Assembly (NCBI GenBank): GCA_021647945.1
Contig: JAKITT010000004.1
Span: 24,546-88,545, forward strand
Direction of reading: 5' to 3'
Source: Candidatus Polarisedimenticolaceae bacterium
GTDB taxonomy: Bacteria > Pseudomonadota > Gammaproteobacteria > Chromatiales > Chromatiaceae
Length of the DNA stretch: 64,000 nt
Shown here piece after piece: positions 8,059 to 17,447 of the stretch. Position numbers and translations under genes: made by a program. The stretch's first letter is position 1; each line of letters opens with the position of its first letter. The notes under the pieces were generated by a model that did no database searches, had not been told where the DNA came from, and saw nothing but the letters and a program-made list of their open reading frames with translations.

Positions 8059-9356
8059 GAGAGGTTCTCCAGCAGCATGGCACCACCCTGTCCACCGCCA
8101 ATACAGAGGCTAGCGACACCATGTTTTTTGTTATTTCGTTGTAGCGTTTTTAGCAGATGTAGCAGGATGCGTGTGCCACTTGCGCCAACAGGGTGGCCGA
8201 GGCTGACGCCACCACCATCGACATTCAGCGTTTCAGATGGGATGGGGCTGTAGGCCTTTTTCAGCCCCAGCTCTTCACGACAGTAGTCCTTATCTTGCCA
8301 AGCGGCTTGGCATGCAAGCACTTGGGCGGCAAAGGCCTCATTGATCTCCCAGTAGTCGATATCCTCGCTACTCATCTGATTGCGTTGGAGTAGAGCTGAC
8401 ATGGCGTGTACCGGGCCTAAACCCATCTGTGCGGGATCGAGAGCAGACCATTGGCTATCTACCAGACGCCCTAAAGGTTGCAGCTTATACTTCTTCACCA
8501 TCGGTGCTGACGCGAGCAGCAGCCATGCGGCACCGTCGGTGACTTGGGCGCTGTTACCGGCCGTTACCATGCCGGTGGGTCGATCAAAGACAGGTTTTAG
8601 TTTGGCCAGCTTCTCAACACTGGAGTCAGCACGTAGGCCATCATCCTCTTCATAGAGTTTGCCGTTGCTGTCGAAGATCGCTTCAACCTCATCCAACCAC
8701 CCCTGTTTAATGGCGTTACCTAGCCGTTGGTGGCTACTGACGGCAAATTGATCCATCATTTCGCGGCTGATACCAAAGCGGTGGGCGATGATCTCTGCCG
8801 TCTGGCCCATCGATAGGCCGACAATGGGGTCACTCAAGCCGCGCAGTAGGGCGATGATGATCTGGAAGTGGCCTGGGCGTAGTTTGGCCAGTTGGCTGGC
8901 GCGTTGGGAGAGGGTCTTGGCCCGACTCCAATCACCCAGCCAAGCGATCATGGTGTTGTTGAGTAGTACCGGATGGTGGCTCATTGCTTCAGTGCCACCG
9001 GCGAGTATCAGGTCAGCGCGGCCAGTGGCGATATTGAGTGCCGCGCTATCGACCGCCTGCATACCCGACGCGCAGTTGCGGTGTACCGTCCAGGCGGGAA
9101 CCTTATGGCCGCAGCCGAGACGGAGTGCTGTGATGCGTGCGATGTTGGCCTCATCTGGCCCGGAGGAGACGCAGCCGAGAATCACCTCATCCAATGCATC
9201 GGGTTCAAAGGGTTGACGTGTCAGGAGTGGTCGTCCAGCAGCAACGGCCAAGTCTGAGGCGCGGAACGGCCCCGGCTTGCCCTGTGCCTTTAGAAATGGC
9301 GTACGACTACCGTCGACCAGATAGACCATACGGCCCTTCAGGTTGCTCTTACTCAT
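8055..9356 (-). CDS. fadI: FadI-like 3-ketoacyl-CoA thiolase (beta subunit)
   Basis: 433 aa. Cleaves 3-ketoacyl-CoA with CoA to acetyl-CoA plus a shortened acyl-CoA. Thiolase motifs: nucleophilic Cys95 in NCASGMQ, the catalytic-base segment GHPVGASGTR (about 388) and the terminal Cys segment CIGGGQGGAM. The length (433) matches FadI-type thiolases, which are longer than FadA. It lies 3 nt downstream of fadE and overlaps fadJ by 4 nt, so fadE-fadI-fadJ form one transcription unit. Confidence 0.92.
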   Translation of the reverse strand: MSKSNLKGRMVYLVDGSRTPFLKAQGKPGPFRASDLAVAAGRPLLTRQPFEPDALDEVILGCVSSGPDEANIARITALRLGCGHKVPAWTVHRNCASGMQAVDSAALNIATGRADLILAGGTEAMSHHPVLLNNTMIAWLGDWSRAKTLSQRASQLAKLRPGHFQIIIALLRGLSDPIVGLSMGQTAEIIAHRFGISREMMDQFAVSSHQRLGNAIKQGWLDEVEAIFDSNGKLYEEDDGLRADSSVEKLAKLKPVFDRPTGMVTAGNSAQVTDGAAWLLLASAPMVKKYKLQPLGRLVDSQWSALDPAQMGLGPVHAMSALLQRNQMSSEDIDYWEINEAFAAQVLACQAAWQDKDYCREELGLKKAYSPIPSETLNVDGGGVSLGHPVGASGTRILLHLLKTLQRNNKKHGVASLCIGGGQGGAMLLENLS

Positions 9357-9359
9357 CCA

Positions 9360-11792
9360 CTATTTCTCCTTTTTTTGTTCCCATTGCGGAAAGGCATCAA
9401 CCTGAATTGCGTCATTGCGCAGGCGGTTGGCCTCTTGTAACAGTGCAATATCCTCTTTGGATATGATGCCAAGTTCGCAGGCGTGTTCAGCCAGTTCGCT
9501 GATGGTTTTACCTTTAATCTGCCCTGCTCGTTTTGCTTGGCGCAAGGTCTTCTCTAATGGTGAGGCGGCAATGGCCGCTTCAAATGCGCGCTCCAGACGA
9601 CCAACCGTCTCACTCTCATCGAGAGAGGCGTAGATGCCGCTGGTGAGCCGCTCTCGGGCATCACCCTTATTAAGGATGATGCGGGCGGCTTGATGATCGA
9701 GATGGTCACTCGACTCATGGTAGGGCGTCCAGGTTGGGAAGATCAGTATGCGTAGGAACCAAGAGAGTGGTTTGAATGGCAGGTTGAGCAGCAGGCCGCG
9801 CAACGCCTCTTGGATGTTGTAGAGCGAATCGAGCAGGGCCCACTTAACCAGGGGCAGCTCCTCCACCTTCTCCCCCTGGTCATGGTAGTGCTTAAGTACC
9901 GCTGAGCAGAGGTAGAGTTCACTCAACACATCACCGAGACGGGCTGAGATACGCTCCTTACGTTTTAGTGAGCCACCCAGGGTCATTAGTGAGACATCGA
10001 CCATGATGGCAAAGGCTGCACTCATCCAGTTGAGCTGTTGGAAGTAAGGTTTAGTCGGCCCTTTAACGGGTGAGAAGGAGAACTTGCCTCGGGTCAGTCC
10101 GAGCCAGCTGACGCGGGCGATATTGCTCAGTACGAAGCCGATATGACCAAATATTGCCTGATCAAAATCCTCCAGTGCCTGCTCATGGTCATCACTCTGC
10201 GCGGCGCTGAACTCTTTGAGTACGTATGGATGGCAGCGGATAGCACCCTGGCCAAAGATGATCATGCTGCGGGTCAGAATGTTGGCCCCCTCAACAGTGA
10301 TGGCAACGGGAATGGCCTGGTAGACCCGGCCGATGAGATTGCGTGGGCCGAGACAGATGCCACTGCCGCCTTGAATATCCATCGCATCGTTGATCACCTG
10401 ACGGTAGCGCTCGGTGAGATGATATTTGATGATGGCGGAGATGACAGATGGCTTCTCGCCCTGGTCGAGACAGCCGAGTGTCATGATACGTGCGGCATCC
10501 ATCTGGTAGGTCTTACCGGCAATGCGTGCCAGTGGCTCCTCAATGCCCTCAAAGTAACCGATGGGCTGGTTGAATTGACGCCGGACCCGAGCGTAGGCAC
10601 CGGTATAACGACAGGCCGCCTTGCCCGCCCCCACAGAGAGTGCAGGCAGTGAGATGCCGCGCCCTTCGGAGAGGCACTCAACCAACATGCGCCAACCCTG
10701 GCCTATGCCCGTCTCACCGCCGATGATCCAATCCATTGGGATGAAGACATCTTTGCCCTGATTGGGGCCATTCTGAAATGGGATGTTGAGTGGGATGTGT
10801 CGCTCACCTATCTCGACCCCCGGTAAATTGCTGGGGACAAGTGCAACGGTGATGCCAAGGCGCTTCTTATCACCAATTAGATTGTCGGGATCAAAGAGCT
10901 TGAAGGCGAGACCAATGATGGTTGAGACCGGGCCAAGGGTGATGTAACGCTTCTCCCAGTTGAGCCGGATGCCGATAATCTCTTCACCCTCAAACTGACC
11001 CCGGCAGATGATGCCTGAATCGGGTAGGGCACCTGCATCGCTGCCAGCTTGTGGCCCGGTGAGTGCAAAACAGGGGATCTCCTCGCCACGAGCAAGACGC
11101 GGTAGGTAGTGATTTTTTTGCTCTTGAGTGCCGTAGTGCAGAAGCAGTTTTCCAGGGCCAAGAGAGTTGGGTACCATGACGGTGACAGCGGCCGTTACAC
11201 TACGGCTGGCGATCTTCATCACCACCGCTGAATTGGCCATGGCAGAGAACTCAAGGCCGTCATACGCTTTGGGGATGATCAAGCCAAACATCTTGCTCTG
11301 CTTGAGAAATGCCCACGCCTCTTCGGGTAGATCAAAGTCTTGCTGGGTGATCTGCCAATCGTCCAGCAGTTGGCAGAACTCCTCCACAGGGCCATCTATA
11401 TAAGCCTGCTCCTCATCACTCAATTTGGGGGTGGGAAATTTTAGCATCTTCTCCCAGTCGGGTTTACCACTGAAGAGATCGCCATCCCACCAGACGGTGC
11501 CAGCTTCAAGCGCCTCGCTCTCGGTTGTCGACATCGACGGCATCACTTTGCGGAATTTATTGAGCAGTGGCCCGCTGATGAATTTTTTCCGTAAGTTGGG
11601 TTTTGCGTAGAACAGAATGGCGGTGAGATAGATGAGGAGCGGGATTAGAAGATAGATGCCGCAGACGAGCCCGCTTAGGCCAAGGGTGATGAGTAGTGTA
11701 GGGGGAATGACAATCCAGCTGACAGTGCCCGCGCGGATGTAGGCCAATATCCAGAGGACGGCAACAGTAAGAAGCAGGCCGCTAAGTGTCAT
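9360..11792 (-). CDS. fadE: FadE-type acyl-CoA dehydrogenase
   Basis: 810 aa, the large FadE form, close to the E. coli enzyme in length. It catalyses the first, FAD-dependent oxidation of acyl-CoA. Residues 1-70 hold two to three hydrophobic segments, then a linker and the acyl-CoA dehydrogenase core (from about 130) with the FAD/substrate segment CFALTGPQAGSDAG and, further on, MDIQGGSGIC. A C-terminal extension of about 250 aa is typical of FadE (DUF1974). The N-terminal segments suggest inner-membrane attachment. Its ATG overlaps the stop of the upstream C92-like gene by 4 nt. Confidence 0.92.
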   Translation of the reverse strand: MTLSGLLLTVAVLWILAYIRAGTVSWIVIPPTLLITLGLSGLVCGIYLLIPLLIYLTAILFYAKPNLRKKFISGPLLNKFRKVMPSMSTTESEALEAGTVWWDGDLFSGKPDWEKMLKFPTPKLSDEEQAYIDGPVEEFCQLLDDWQITQQDFDLPEEAWAFLKQSKMFGLIIPKAYDGLEFSAMANSAVVMKIASRSVTAAVTVMVPNSLGPGKLLLHYGTQEQKNHYLPRLARGEEIPCFALTGPQAGSDAGALPDSGIICRGQFEGEEIIGIRLNWEKRYITLGPVSTIIGLAFKLFDPDNLIGDKKRLGITVALVPSNLPGVEIGERHIPLNIPFQNGPNQGKDVFIPMDWIIGGETGIGQGWRMLVECLSEGRGISLPALSVGAGKAACRYTGAYARVRRQFNQPIGYFEGIEEPLARIAGKTYQMDAARIMTLGCLDQGEKPSVISAIIKYHLTERYRQVINDAMDIQGGSGICLGPRNLIGRVYQAIPVAITVEGANILTRSMIIFGQGAIRCHPYVLKEFSAAQSDDHEQALEDFDQAIFGHIGFVLSNIARVSWLGLTRGKFSFSPVKGPTKPYFQQLNWMSAAFAIMVDVSLMTLGGSLKRKERISARLGDVLSELYLCSAVLKHYHDQGEKVEELPLVKWALLDSLYNIQEALRGLLLNLPFKPLSWFLRILIFPTWTPYHESSDHLDHQAARIILNKGDARERLTSGIYASLDESETVGRLERAFEAAIAASPLEKTLRQAKRAGQIKGKTISELAEHACELGIISKEDIALLQEANRLRNDAIQVDAFPQWEQKKEK

Positions 11793-12781
11793 GGTTTTCT
11801 CCTTGTAAAGATGCGAAAGCGCTGGATGATGGGTGTATCGTCAATGGGTTCATCTTCTATCGCCTCATCATCACTCTCGGTAATGGGAATATCAATCTGA
11901 TTGCTCTTTTTTTCTTGTGGTGTCTCTTTGCTCTTATCAGAGGCCGTTCCCTCTGTTTCGTTCCTTTTCATGAAATCTTGATGATCATCATTAAAGAGTA
12001 CCTGCTCACTGCTCCATGGCAGTTTTCGGTAGATACCCAGATCATCCAAACCGAGGAAGGGGTATTTGATGATGTCGAAATAGGGTGAAGAGTCGAAATC
12101 TTTGGGTGACATCAGTCGTGGATTGCGCCGATAAAATCGGATGCTGCCATCAAGCCCCCGGTCAATAAAGGGCAGTACCGGAAAATCAACAGAGCCAAAC
12201 GCTTCGGCAATGAGTGTGGTGCATACCGCGTGGGTTGGAGCGCCCGCATTGTGTTCAAAGAGCGATGAGCGCCAGCGTCTCGGTAAGATCGCCCAAGGGA
12301 ATAGAAAGCGAGCAAGATCAAATAGTTGGCGGACATCATACTTGAAGCCAAGATGTTTGATGGTGTAGGCGATGATGTGATGGGCGTCTGTTGTTGTCAG
12401 TCTTGATGGTCGACAGATGCGTATGTGATCTTCACGGTATTTGTGCAGTGGTGCGATGATGGTTCCTTCACCCAACAGCGCCTCAATGATCAGTTGGTCG
12501 CTTGGATGACCATCATAGGCCTCACTAATCTTTGCCTGTATTTCAGGGTCGGGGATATCACTGATGCGTCCCAGGTAGAGTGCCGCATGCGTCCAGCTGC
12601 TTTGGGTGATCATTTTAATCACCTCACTGACTCGGCTGCGCCCTTCAATCAGCAGCACATCACCCTGTTTAAGCTCATGTGAAAGGTGGTTAAAGTCACA
12701 TAGTGGTGATACCCGTAATGGCGCATCTCGCATCAACCAATCTGTTATTTTTGTTGTTAGCCATTGGGCGAACCGTTTCAT
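11789..12781 (-). CDS. Permuted papain-like (YiiX/C92-type) hydrolase-like protein
   Basis: 330 aa from the chosen ATG at 12781. A longer open frame up to 13006 overlaps the aminotransferase gene by 92 nt and encodes low-complexity sequence, so it is rejected as N-terminus. The central domain has the circularly permuted NlpC/P60-papain arrangement, with the His segment WTHAALYLG coming before the Cys segment CTTLIAEAF. It begins with the lead-in LKQGDVLLIEG typical of the YaeF/YiiX group. The C-terminal 60 aa are acidic and probably disordered. Substrate is unknown; related proteins are thought to be lipid- or amide-acting. The 4-nt overlap with fadE suggests a link to acyl-lipid metabolism (inference). 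Confidence 0.75.
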   Translation of the reverse strand: MKRFAQWLTTKITDWLMRDAPLRVSPLCDFNHLSHELKQGDVLLIEGRSRVSEVIKMITQSSWTHAALYLGRISDIPDPEIQAKISEAYDGHPSDQLIIEALLGEGTIIAPLHKYREDHIRICRPSRLTTTDAHHIIAYTIKHLGFKYDVRQLFDLARFLFPWAILPRRWRSSLFEHNAGAPTHAVCTTLIAEAFGSVDFPVLPFIDRGLDGSIRFYRRNPRLMSPKDFDSSPYFDIIKYPFLGLDDLGIYRKLPWSSEQVLFNDDHQDFMKRNETEGTASDKSKETPQEKKSNQIDIPITESDDEAIEDEPIDDTPIIQRFRIFTRRKP

Positions 12782-12914
12782 TAAGTTACTCAGAGGTAAT
12801 AGGCGTATCCATAAGTATAGACAGTTGTGCGCGTAGCATGAGGCTCTGCTGAGCGGAGGTGATTGTGAGTAAATTGAGGTCGCTTGCGGGCTATTTGGCT
12901 GAGGTTTTAGTGGT

Positions 12915-14027
12915 TCAACGACAGAGATTATCAATTGCTTTGAAGGCGTTGATGATTTGACTCTTCTGGGTGTGGAAGTGAGGTGAGAAACGAATGCCAC
13001 CGCCACGAAATGCGCAGATTACGCCCGCTTGCATCAGCTGTTGGTAGAGTATCTGATTGTCGATATTGGGCACCTGGAAGGTGATGATGCCGCTGCGTCG
13101 CTGTGGAGCTGTGTCTGTCAGTAGCAGAAACCCTCGTTCGTGGGCCTGGTCGATAATCAGCTGGCCGAGCTGCATGACGCTCTCGGCAATCTTGTCGATG
13201 CCGGTTGCGAGTAGCAAGGCCAGACTGGCCTCCAGTGCATGGATCGCCAACATATTGGGGCTGCCGCACTCAAAGCGGGTGGCACTGCTTGAGGGGTGCC
13301 ATTCAGTGGCATCATAATCCCCCACCTGCGCCACCATATGCCAGCCGAACTGCTGTAGTTTTAGTTGGTCATACAGCTCAGGATGACAGTAGAATAGTGC
13401 CAACCCCTCTGGACCCAGCATCCATTTGTGGCCATCGGCCATGACAAAGTCGGCATGAATCTGCTGGACATCAAATGGCAGTACGCCGAGGCTCTGGATG
13501 GCATCGACACAGAATAGGATATCCCGCTGTTGGCAGAAATCGCCTAGCTGTTGCAGGTCGATCCGCATGCCGGTGGCGTACTGTACGGAGCTGGTGGTGA
13601 TCAGCCGGGTTCGCTCATCACAAAGCGCCATCAATGCCGCCTCTGGATCGGCGGCTGTTGCCGCCTCCACGCAACGCAGCTCAACACCAAACTGGCTGAG
13701 TGACTGCCAAACAATTCGATTGGAGGGGAACTCATCGGCAAAGCTGACGATGTTGTCACCCGGCTGCCAAGTGAGGCCGTAGGCGACCATCGATAGCGCT
13801 TCAGAGGTGTTCTTCAGTAGTGCGATAGTGTCGCTTGATGGGGCGTTGATCAGCTGGGCGAGGTGTTGGCGTAGCGCCTGCTCTTTGAGTAGCCATCGTG
13901 GGTAGTGCTGCGCCCCGCAATGGGCATTCTCATCGGCAAACTGCCGCACCGCCTCTGCGCTGCAATCTGGCCAAGGGGCCACGGCAGCATGGTTGAGGTA
14001 GATGATCTCAGGTTTCAGTGAGAACAT
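12915..14027 (-). CDS. Aminotransferase class V (cysteine desulfurase/isopenicillin epimerase-like)
   Basis: 370 aa PLP enzyme of fold type I. The Schiff-base lysine is in MADGHKWMLGPEG (middle of the protein), preceded by the PLP-Asp segment FCVDAIQSLG. The N-terminus LNHAAVAPWP is typical of class V enzymes of the isopenicillin-N-epimerase/kynureninase-like branch rather than IscS. No conserved catalytic Cys loop is evident, so desulfurase activity is doubtful. It starts 8 nt after the DUF302 stop and is followed 133 nt later by the C92-like gene. Substrate cannot be predicted. Confidence 0.82.
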   Translation of the reverse strand: MFSLKPEIIYLNHAAVAPWPDCSAEAVRQFADENAHCGAQHYPRWLLKEQALRQHLAQLINAPSSDTIALLKNTSEALSMVAYGLTWQPGDNIVSFADEFPSNRIVWQSLSQFGVELRCVEAATAADPEAALMALCDERTRLITTSSVQYATGMRIDLQQLGDFCQQRDILFCVDAIQSLGVLPFDVQQIHADFVMADGHKWMLGPEGLALFYCHPELYDQLKLQQFGWHMVAQVGDYDATEWHPSSSATRFECGSPNMLAIHALEASLALLLATGIDKIAESVMQLGQLIIDQAHERGFLLLTDTAPQRRSGIITFQVPNIDNQILYQQLMQAGVICAFRGGGIRFSPHFHTQKSQIINAFKAIDNLCR

Positions 14028-14035
14028 GCCTGTTT

Positions 14036-14431
14036 TCAGAGTGTCGATAGTGCCCGGTCCAGTTTTTCACGCACGGTGGCGGCTAGCGCCTCAATGCTTG
14101 GTTTATCGACCAGTGTTAACACCGCATTGGGGTCCATTATTTCGATATGCACGGCCCCCGCCTCATCTTGGCGTACCAGCACATTGCAGGGGAGTAGCAG
14201 TCCAATACTGGGTTCGGCTTGAATTGCTTGATGGGCTAAGGATGGGTTGCAGGCACCGAGGATTTTGTAGGGCAGAATGTCGACATCTAGCTTTGTCTTC
14301 AGGGTTGCTTGTGCATCAATCTGGGTCAGAATGCCGAAGCCCTCCTCTTTCAGTGCTGCGGTGATGCGCTCAATGGCGGTATCAAAATCTAAGTCGACAA
14401 TCTTGCCGAAACCGTATTTACAATCGCTCAT
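14036..14431 (-). CDS. DUF302 domain protein
   Basis: 131 aa, cytoplasmic (no signal peptide). Matches the DUF302 pattern: N-terminal 'FDTAIERITAALKEEGFGIL', then 'KILGACNPSLAHQAI' with its conserved Cys-Asn-Pro, then LLLPCNVLVRQ. Family members are small alpha/beta proteins of unknown function, often found near sulfur or redox genes. ATG 14431 is followed 9 nt after the stop by the aminotransferase gene, so the two are probably cotranscribed. Confidence 0.85.
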   Translation of the reverse strand: MSDCKYGFGKIVDLDFDTAIERITAALKEEGFGILTQIDAQATLKTKLDVDILPYKILGACNPSLAHQAIQAEPSIGLLLPCNVLVRQDEAGAVHIEIMDPNAVLTLVDKPSIEALAATVREKLDRALSTL

Positions 14432-14508
14432 GAGAGGCTCCCTGAATAGTTACGTTCATCTTACTGTTTTGATGATATTAACCCGGCCATTATTATTTGA
14501 ACATGTGG

Positions 14509-14546
14509 GGCGGACTTTAGTCCGCCATGGCTGGTTAAAGCCAGCC
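14509..14546. repeat. Two adjacent short hairpins (REP-like)
   Basis: Hairpin one: GGCGGACT / AGTCCGCC with a 2-nt loop (14509-14526). Hairpin two: GGCTGG / CCAGCC around TTAAAG (14529-14546). They lie between bamD and the DUF302 gene, both minus strand. There is no T-run, so a REP-type repeat is more likely than a terminator. Confidence 0.5.
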
Positions 14547-14570
14547 CTACAAGCCACGGTATTTAATAGC

Positions 14571-15395
14571 TCAACTCTTGTCTAAACCAAACCAATTCCA
14601 GATTTTTCGGCCAAAACTCCACTCGCTTTCAGGTAGTTCATCACTGACAAATCGACCGGTACCCAAATTGAGTTCTAGCACCTGTTGTGTGTCGGCAGAT
14701 AGGAGAGTCAAACCTAACTCGTTATAGGCCTCAATCATGATCTCCAGTGCGCGTTTGACAGAGCTGCTGCGCTGATAATTTTTGACCACTTTACTGGCGC
14801 GGTTGGCGGCCGCTAAATAAGCGCCTCGGCGCATATAGTAGTCGGCGGCGTGAAGCTCATGTTTCGCCATATTATTGCGCAGATAGATCATGCGCTTGCG
14901 TGCATCCGCAGCATATTTGCTGTTGGGAAAGCGTCTGACCAATGCACCAAAATCATTGAATGCGGTGAGTGTTGCTCCAGGGTCGCGCTGGGATGGATCG
15001 GTAGGGAAGACATCATCCAGAAAACCGCTGTTTCGGTTGAAGTTGACGATACCCTTCAGATAGTAGGCGTAGGCGGCAAACTCACTCATGGGGTGCAGTT
15101 TTATGAAACGATCAGCGGCGGCGATGGCCGAGTCTGGCTCATTATCTCTATAGTGGATATAGGCGGTGTCGAGCTGTGCCTGCATCGCATAGCGACCAAA
15201 TGGGAAACGCGCTTCAAGCTTCTGCAAATAGTCGAGTGCAGATACATAGTCGCCATTGGATTGAGACTCTTTTGCTTCGAGATAGAGCTTGCTAGCGCTC
15301 CAATCTTTGGTTAGATCGATCTGATCAGGCAGCAGAGCGCAGCCTGAGAGTAGCGTGAGCAGGAGAAGTAGTGCAATCAACCGAGGTTTTGACAT
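14571..15395 (-). CDS. bamD: BamD, outer-membrane protein assembly lipoprotein
   Basis: 274 aa. Lipoprotein signal peptide with lipobox LLSGC (Cys about 19), so it is anchored in the inner leaflet of the outer membrane. BamD is the essential TPR scaffold of the BamABCDE machine that inserts beta-barrels. TPR-like repeats are visible as pairs of helices: YLEAKESQSNGDYVSALDYL, LDTAYIHYRDNEPDSAIAAA and YYLKGIVNFNRNSGFLDDVF, the last typical of BamD, followed by PTDPSQRDPG. Length is in the usual 240-280 aa range. The gene is monocistronic here. Confidence 0.92.
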   Translation of the reverse strand: MSKPRLIALLLLLTLLSGCALLPDQIDLTKDWSASKLYLEAKESQSNGDYVSALDYLQKLEARFPFGRYAMQAQLDTAYIHYRDNEPDSAIAAADRFIKLHPMSEFAAYAYYLKGIVNFNRNSGFLDDVFPTDPSQRDPGATLTAFNDFGALVRRFPNSKYAADARKRMIYLRNNMAKHELHAADYYMRRGAYLAAANRASKVVKNYQRSSSVKRALEIMIEAYNELGLTLLSADTQQVLELNLGTGRFVSDELPESEWSFGRKIWNWFGLDKS

Positions 15396-15509
15396 CGCTG
15401 TGAATGAGTTTGGAAGCGGAATGGATATCAGATTATACCGGAAAGTGGTGAAGAGATCAGATTATGGTGCTGCTGGGGGAGAGTGGCTAAATGGTCTACT
15501 TAGGATCGC

Positions 15510-15908
15510 TTATAGCAGTGCGATCTGTAAGTTGAGTGCGGACATATCCTCTTGTAGATGCGCCAGTTTAATGTTCAGTGCATTGAGATCTGTTTTGGCC
15601 TTTTTGTGGTTAAGTTTTTTGTTGAAGGCGTAGACCAATCCACCAGGAACGACGATGGTGATGATGGCATCGACGACGTTAAAGCTCATTTCAGCTATTT
15701 GAGTCAGCAAGCTGATCTGTTGGCTCCATAGTTCCTGCTGTAGCTGTTCAAGTTCTAGGAGCAGTAATGGCTGGTCAACCTGTTGTAGTGATACGGTGAA
15801 ACCGGTGTTGTTAGTGTGCAGCTGTCGGTACTCACCCTCTGCAAAACAGTTGCCATAGAGCGTGCTTAAGAGCAGTAGTAGTGCAAGGCAGGTCAGCTGT
15901 TTAGTCAT
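15510..15908 (-). CDS. Small exported/membrane protein of unknown function
   Basis: 132 aa. Not recognised. Residues 1-23 look like a signal peptide (ending CFA before EGE). This is followed by a leucine/glutamine-rich helical segment (about 45-70), a hydrophobic stretch around 75-95 (VVDAIITIVVPGGLVYAF) that could be a membrane helix, and a basic then helical C-terminus. The pattern of a helix-membrane-coiled-coil protein suggests an envelope-associated protein. No motif supports a specific function. No operon partner is close: 101 nt to bamD, 147 nt to the oxidase gene. Confidence 0.6.
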   Translation of the reverse strand: MTKQLTCLALLLLLSTLYGNCFAEGEYRQLHTNNTGFTVSLQQVDQPLLLLELEQLQQELWSQQISLLTQIAEMSFNVVDAIITIVVPGGLVYAFNKKLNHKKAKTDLNALNIKLAHLQEDMSALNLQIALL

Positions 15909-16055
15909 CGGTCATCCGCTATTTAGGGGTGTTTGCCAGAGGGCGTCTACCTAAAAGTTTCGACCAAATTGCTGGTTTTTGTGCTGTGAAGGGGTGTAAA
16001 GGGGAGTTAGGTCACGTTTGTTCTGCGGGTCGTTTGGTGTTCTGTCTATTGGTTC

Positions 16056-17447
16056 TCAATTGTTCTGTTGGGAAGGGAAAATCTTTCCTGGATTCAAGAT
16101 GTTATTAGGATCGAACTGATTTTTTATCGCCCGCATCAGTTGTAGGGTGGGTGGATCGATCTCCCGATCAATATAGGGCTGCTTCTCCAGACCGATGCCA
16201 TGTTCGCCCGATAGGGTGCCGTCAAGTTTCAGCACCAAGTCAAACAGTGCATCTAGGCAGCGGTGGGCGCGTTGCATCTCTCCATGGTCGTCTGGATCGA
16301 CCAGTAGGTTGACGTGGATATTGCCATTGCCTGCATGACCAAAGTTGATGATGGTGATCTGATGTTGTTGTGCGAGCTGTTCCAATCCGGCGATCAGTGC
16401 AGGGATGTGTGAAACGGGCACCACCACATCTTCATTGATCTTCTTTGGTGCCACGGTGCGCAGTGCCGGTGAGAGGGATTTACGAGTCTTCCAGAGTGCG
16501 GCGACCTCTTCAGCGGTAGTGGCTTGCGTCACTTCAATGACCCCCGTTACATGAGCTGCTTCACTGACGGCGGCGGTTGCTTGCTCAATGCCATATTCGG
16601 GGCCATCGATCTCAATCATGAGCAGCGCACCCACACTGTTATCTAGCGTGAGGTCGGCGTAGTTGCTGACCATTTTCAGCGCGGCACCATCCATGAACTC
16701 TAGGGCGCAAGGTGTGACCGGCTGGGCCATGATGGCGGAGACGGCATGTGCGGCCGCGTGTATATCGTGATAGGTGGCGCGTAGGGTGCGTTTGCTCTGC
16801 TGGAGTGGGGTGAGGCTGAGGGTCGCCTCTGTGATGATGGCCAGGGTTCCTTCGGAGCCGATGATGAGTCGTGTGAGATCATAACCGACCACCCCTTTGC
16901 TGGTGCTGACGCCGGTATGGATTATCTCACCACTGCCGGTGACGGCGGTTAGACCGAGGGTGTTGTCACGCGGTGTGCCGTACTTTACGGCACGTGGCCC
17001 GGCAGAGTTGTAGGCGAGATTGCCGCCAATGGTACAGATGGCGCTGCTGGTGGGGTCGGGTGGCCAGAAGAAACCGTGTTCAGCGGCTGCTTGCTGTAGC
17101 GCCTGATTGGTGACGCCGGGTTCGATGCGGGCGAGTCGGTTATCTGGGTCGATCTTGATGATGCGGTTGAGCCGTTCGGTGCTGAGTATGATGCCACCGA
17201 GATGGGGCACGCTGGCTCCGGTGGTGCCGGTGCCGGTGCCGCGTGGGATCAGGTTGGTTTGGTACTGGTTGCAGAGTGCCAGAATGCCCTGTACCTGTTG
17301 AGTGCTGTTGGGGAAGAGAACCGCTTGTGGTGTCGCTTGTCGACGGCTGTTGTCATAGCCGTAGGGCAGCGTGTCGGCAGGGTCGGTGTGAACCGCATCC
17401 CTGCCTAACAGCTGGATCAGTGGTGTGATTATCTCAGATGATTTCAA
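16056..17447 (-). CDS. GlcD-type FAD-binding oxidase/dehydrogenase (2-hydroxyacid class)
   Basis: 463 aa. FAD-binding domain of the PCMH/vanillyl-alcohol-oxidase fold, with the pyrophosphate loop PRGTGTGTTGASVP (about 88-101) and GGNLAYNSAGPRAVKYG. C-terminal FAD-oxidase domain with the conserved FGHAGNGNIHVN and the terminal GEHGIGLEK. These are hallmarks of glycolate oxidase GlcD and D-lactate dehydrogenases, which oxidise D-2-hydroxyacids and pass electrons to a quinone or cytochrome. No GlcE/GlcF partners are nearby, so a D-lactate-type enzyme is likelier than the three-subunit glycolate oxidase. The start overlaps the dolP stop by 14 nt, suggesting cotranscription. Confidence 0.87.
   Translation of the reverse strand: MKSSEIITPLIQLLGRDAVHTDPADTLPYGYDNSRRQATPQAVLFPNSTQQVQGILALCNQYQTNLIPRGTGTGTTGASVPHLGGIILSTERLNRIIKIDPDNRLARIEPGVTNQALQQAAAEHGFFWPPDPTSSAICTIGGNLAYNSAGPRAVKYGTPRDNTLGLTAVTGSGEIIHTGVSTSKGVVGYDLTRLIIGSEGTLAIITEATLSLTPLQQSKRTLRATYHDIHAAAHAVSAIMAQPVTPCALEFMDGAALKMVSNYADLTLDNSVGALLMIEIDGPEYGIEQATAAVSEAAHVTGVIEVTQATTAEEVAALWKTRKSLSPALRTVAPKKINEDVVVPVSHIPALIAGLEQLAQQHQITIINFGHAGNGNIHVNLLVDPDDHGEMQRAHRCLDALFDLVLKLDGTLSGEHGIGLEKQPYIDREIDPPTLQLMRAIKNQFDPNNILNPGKIFPSQQNN

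Noticed and set aside
10143..10652. 169-codon open frame antisense to fadE
   Set aside because: Shadow of fadE with no ribosome binding site.
12782..13006. N-terminal extension of the C92-like protein upstream of ATG 12781
   Set aside because: It overlaps the aminotransferase gene by 92 nt, encodes low-complexity sequence and has no ribosome binding site; family similarity starts after ATG 12781.
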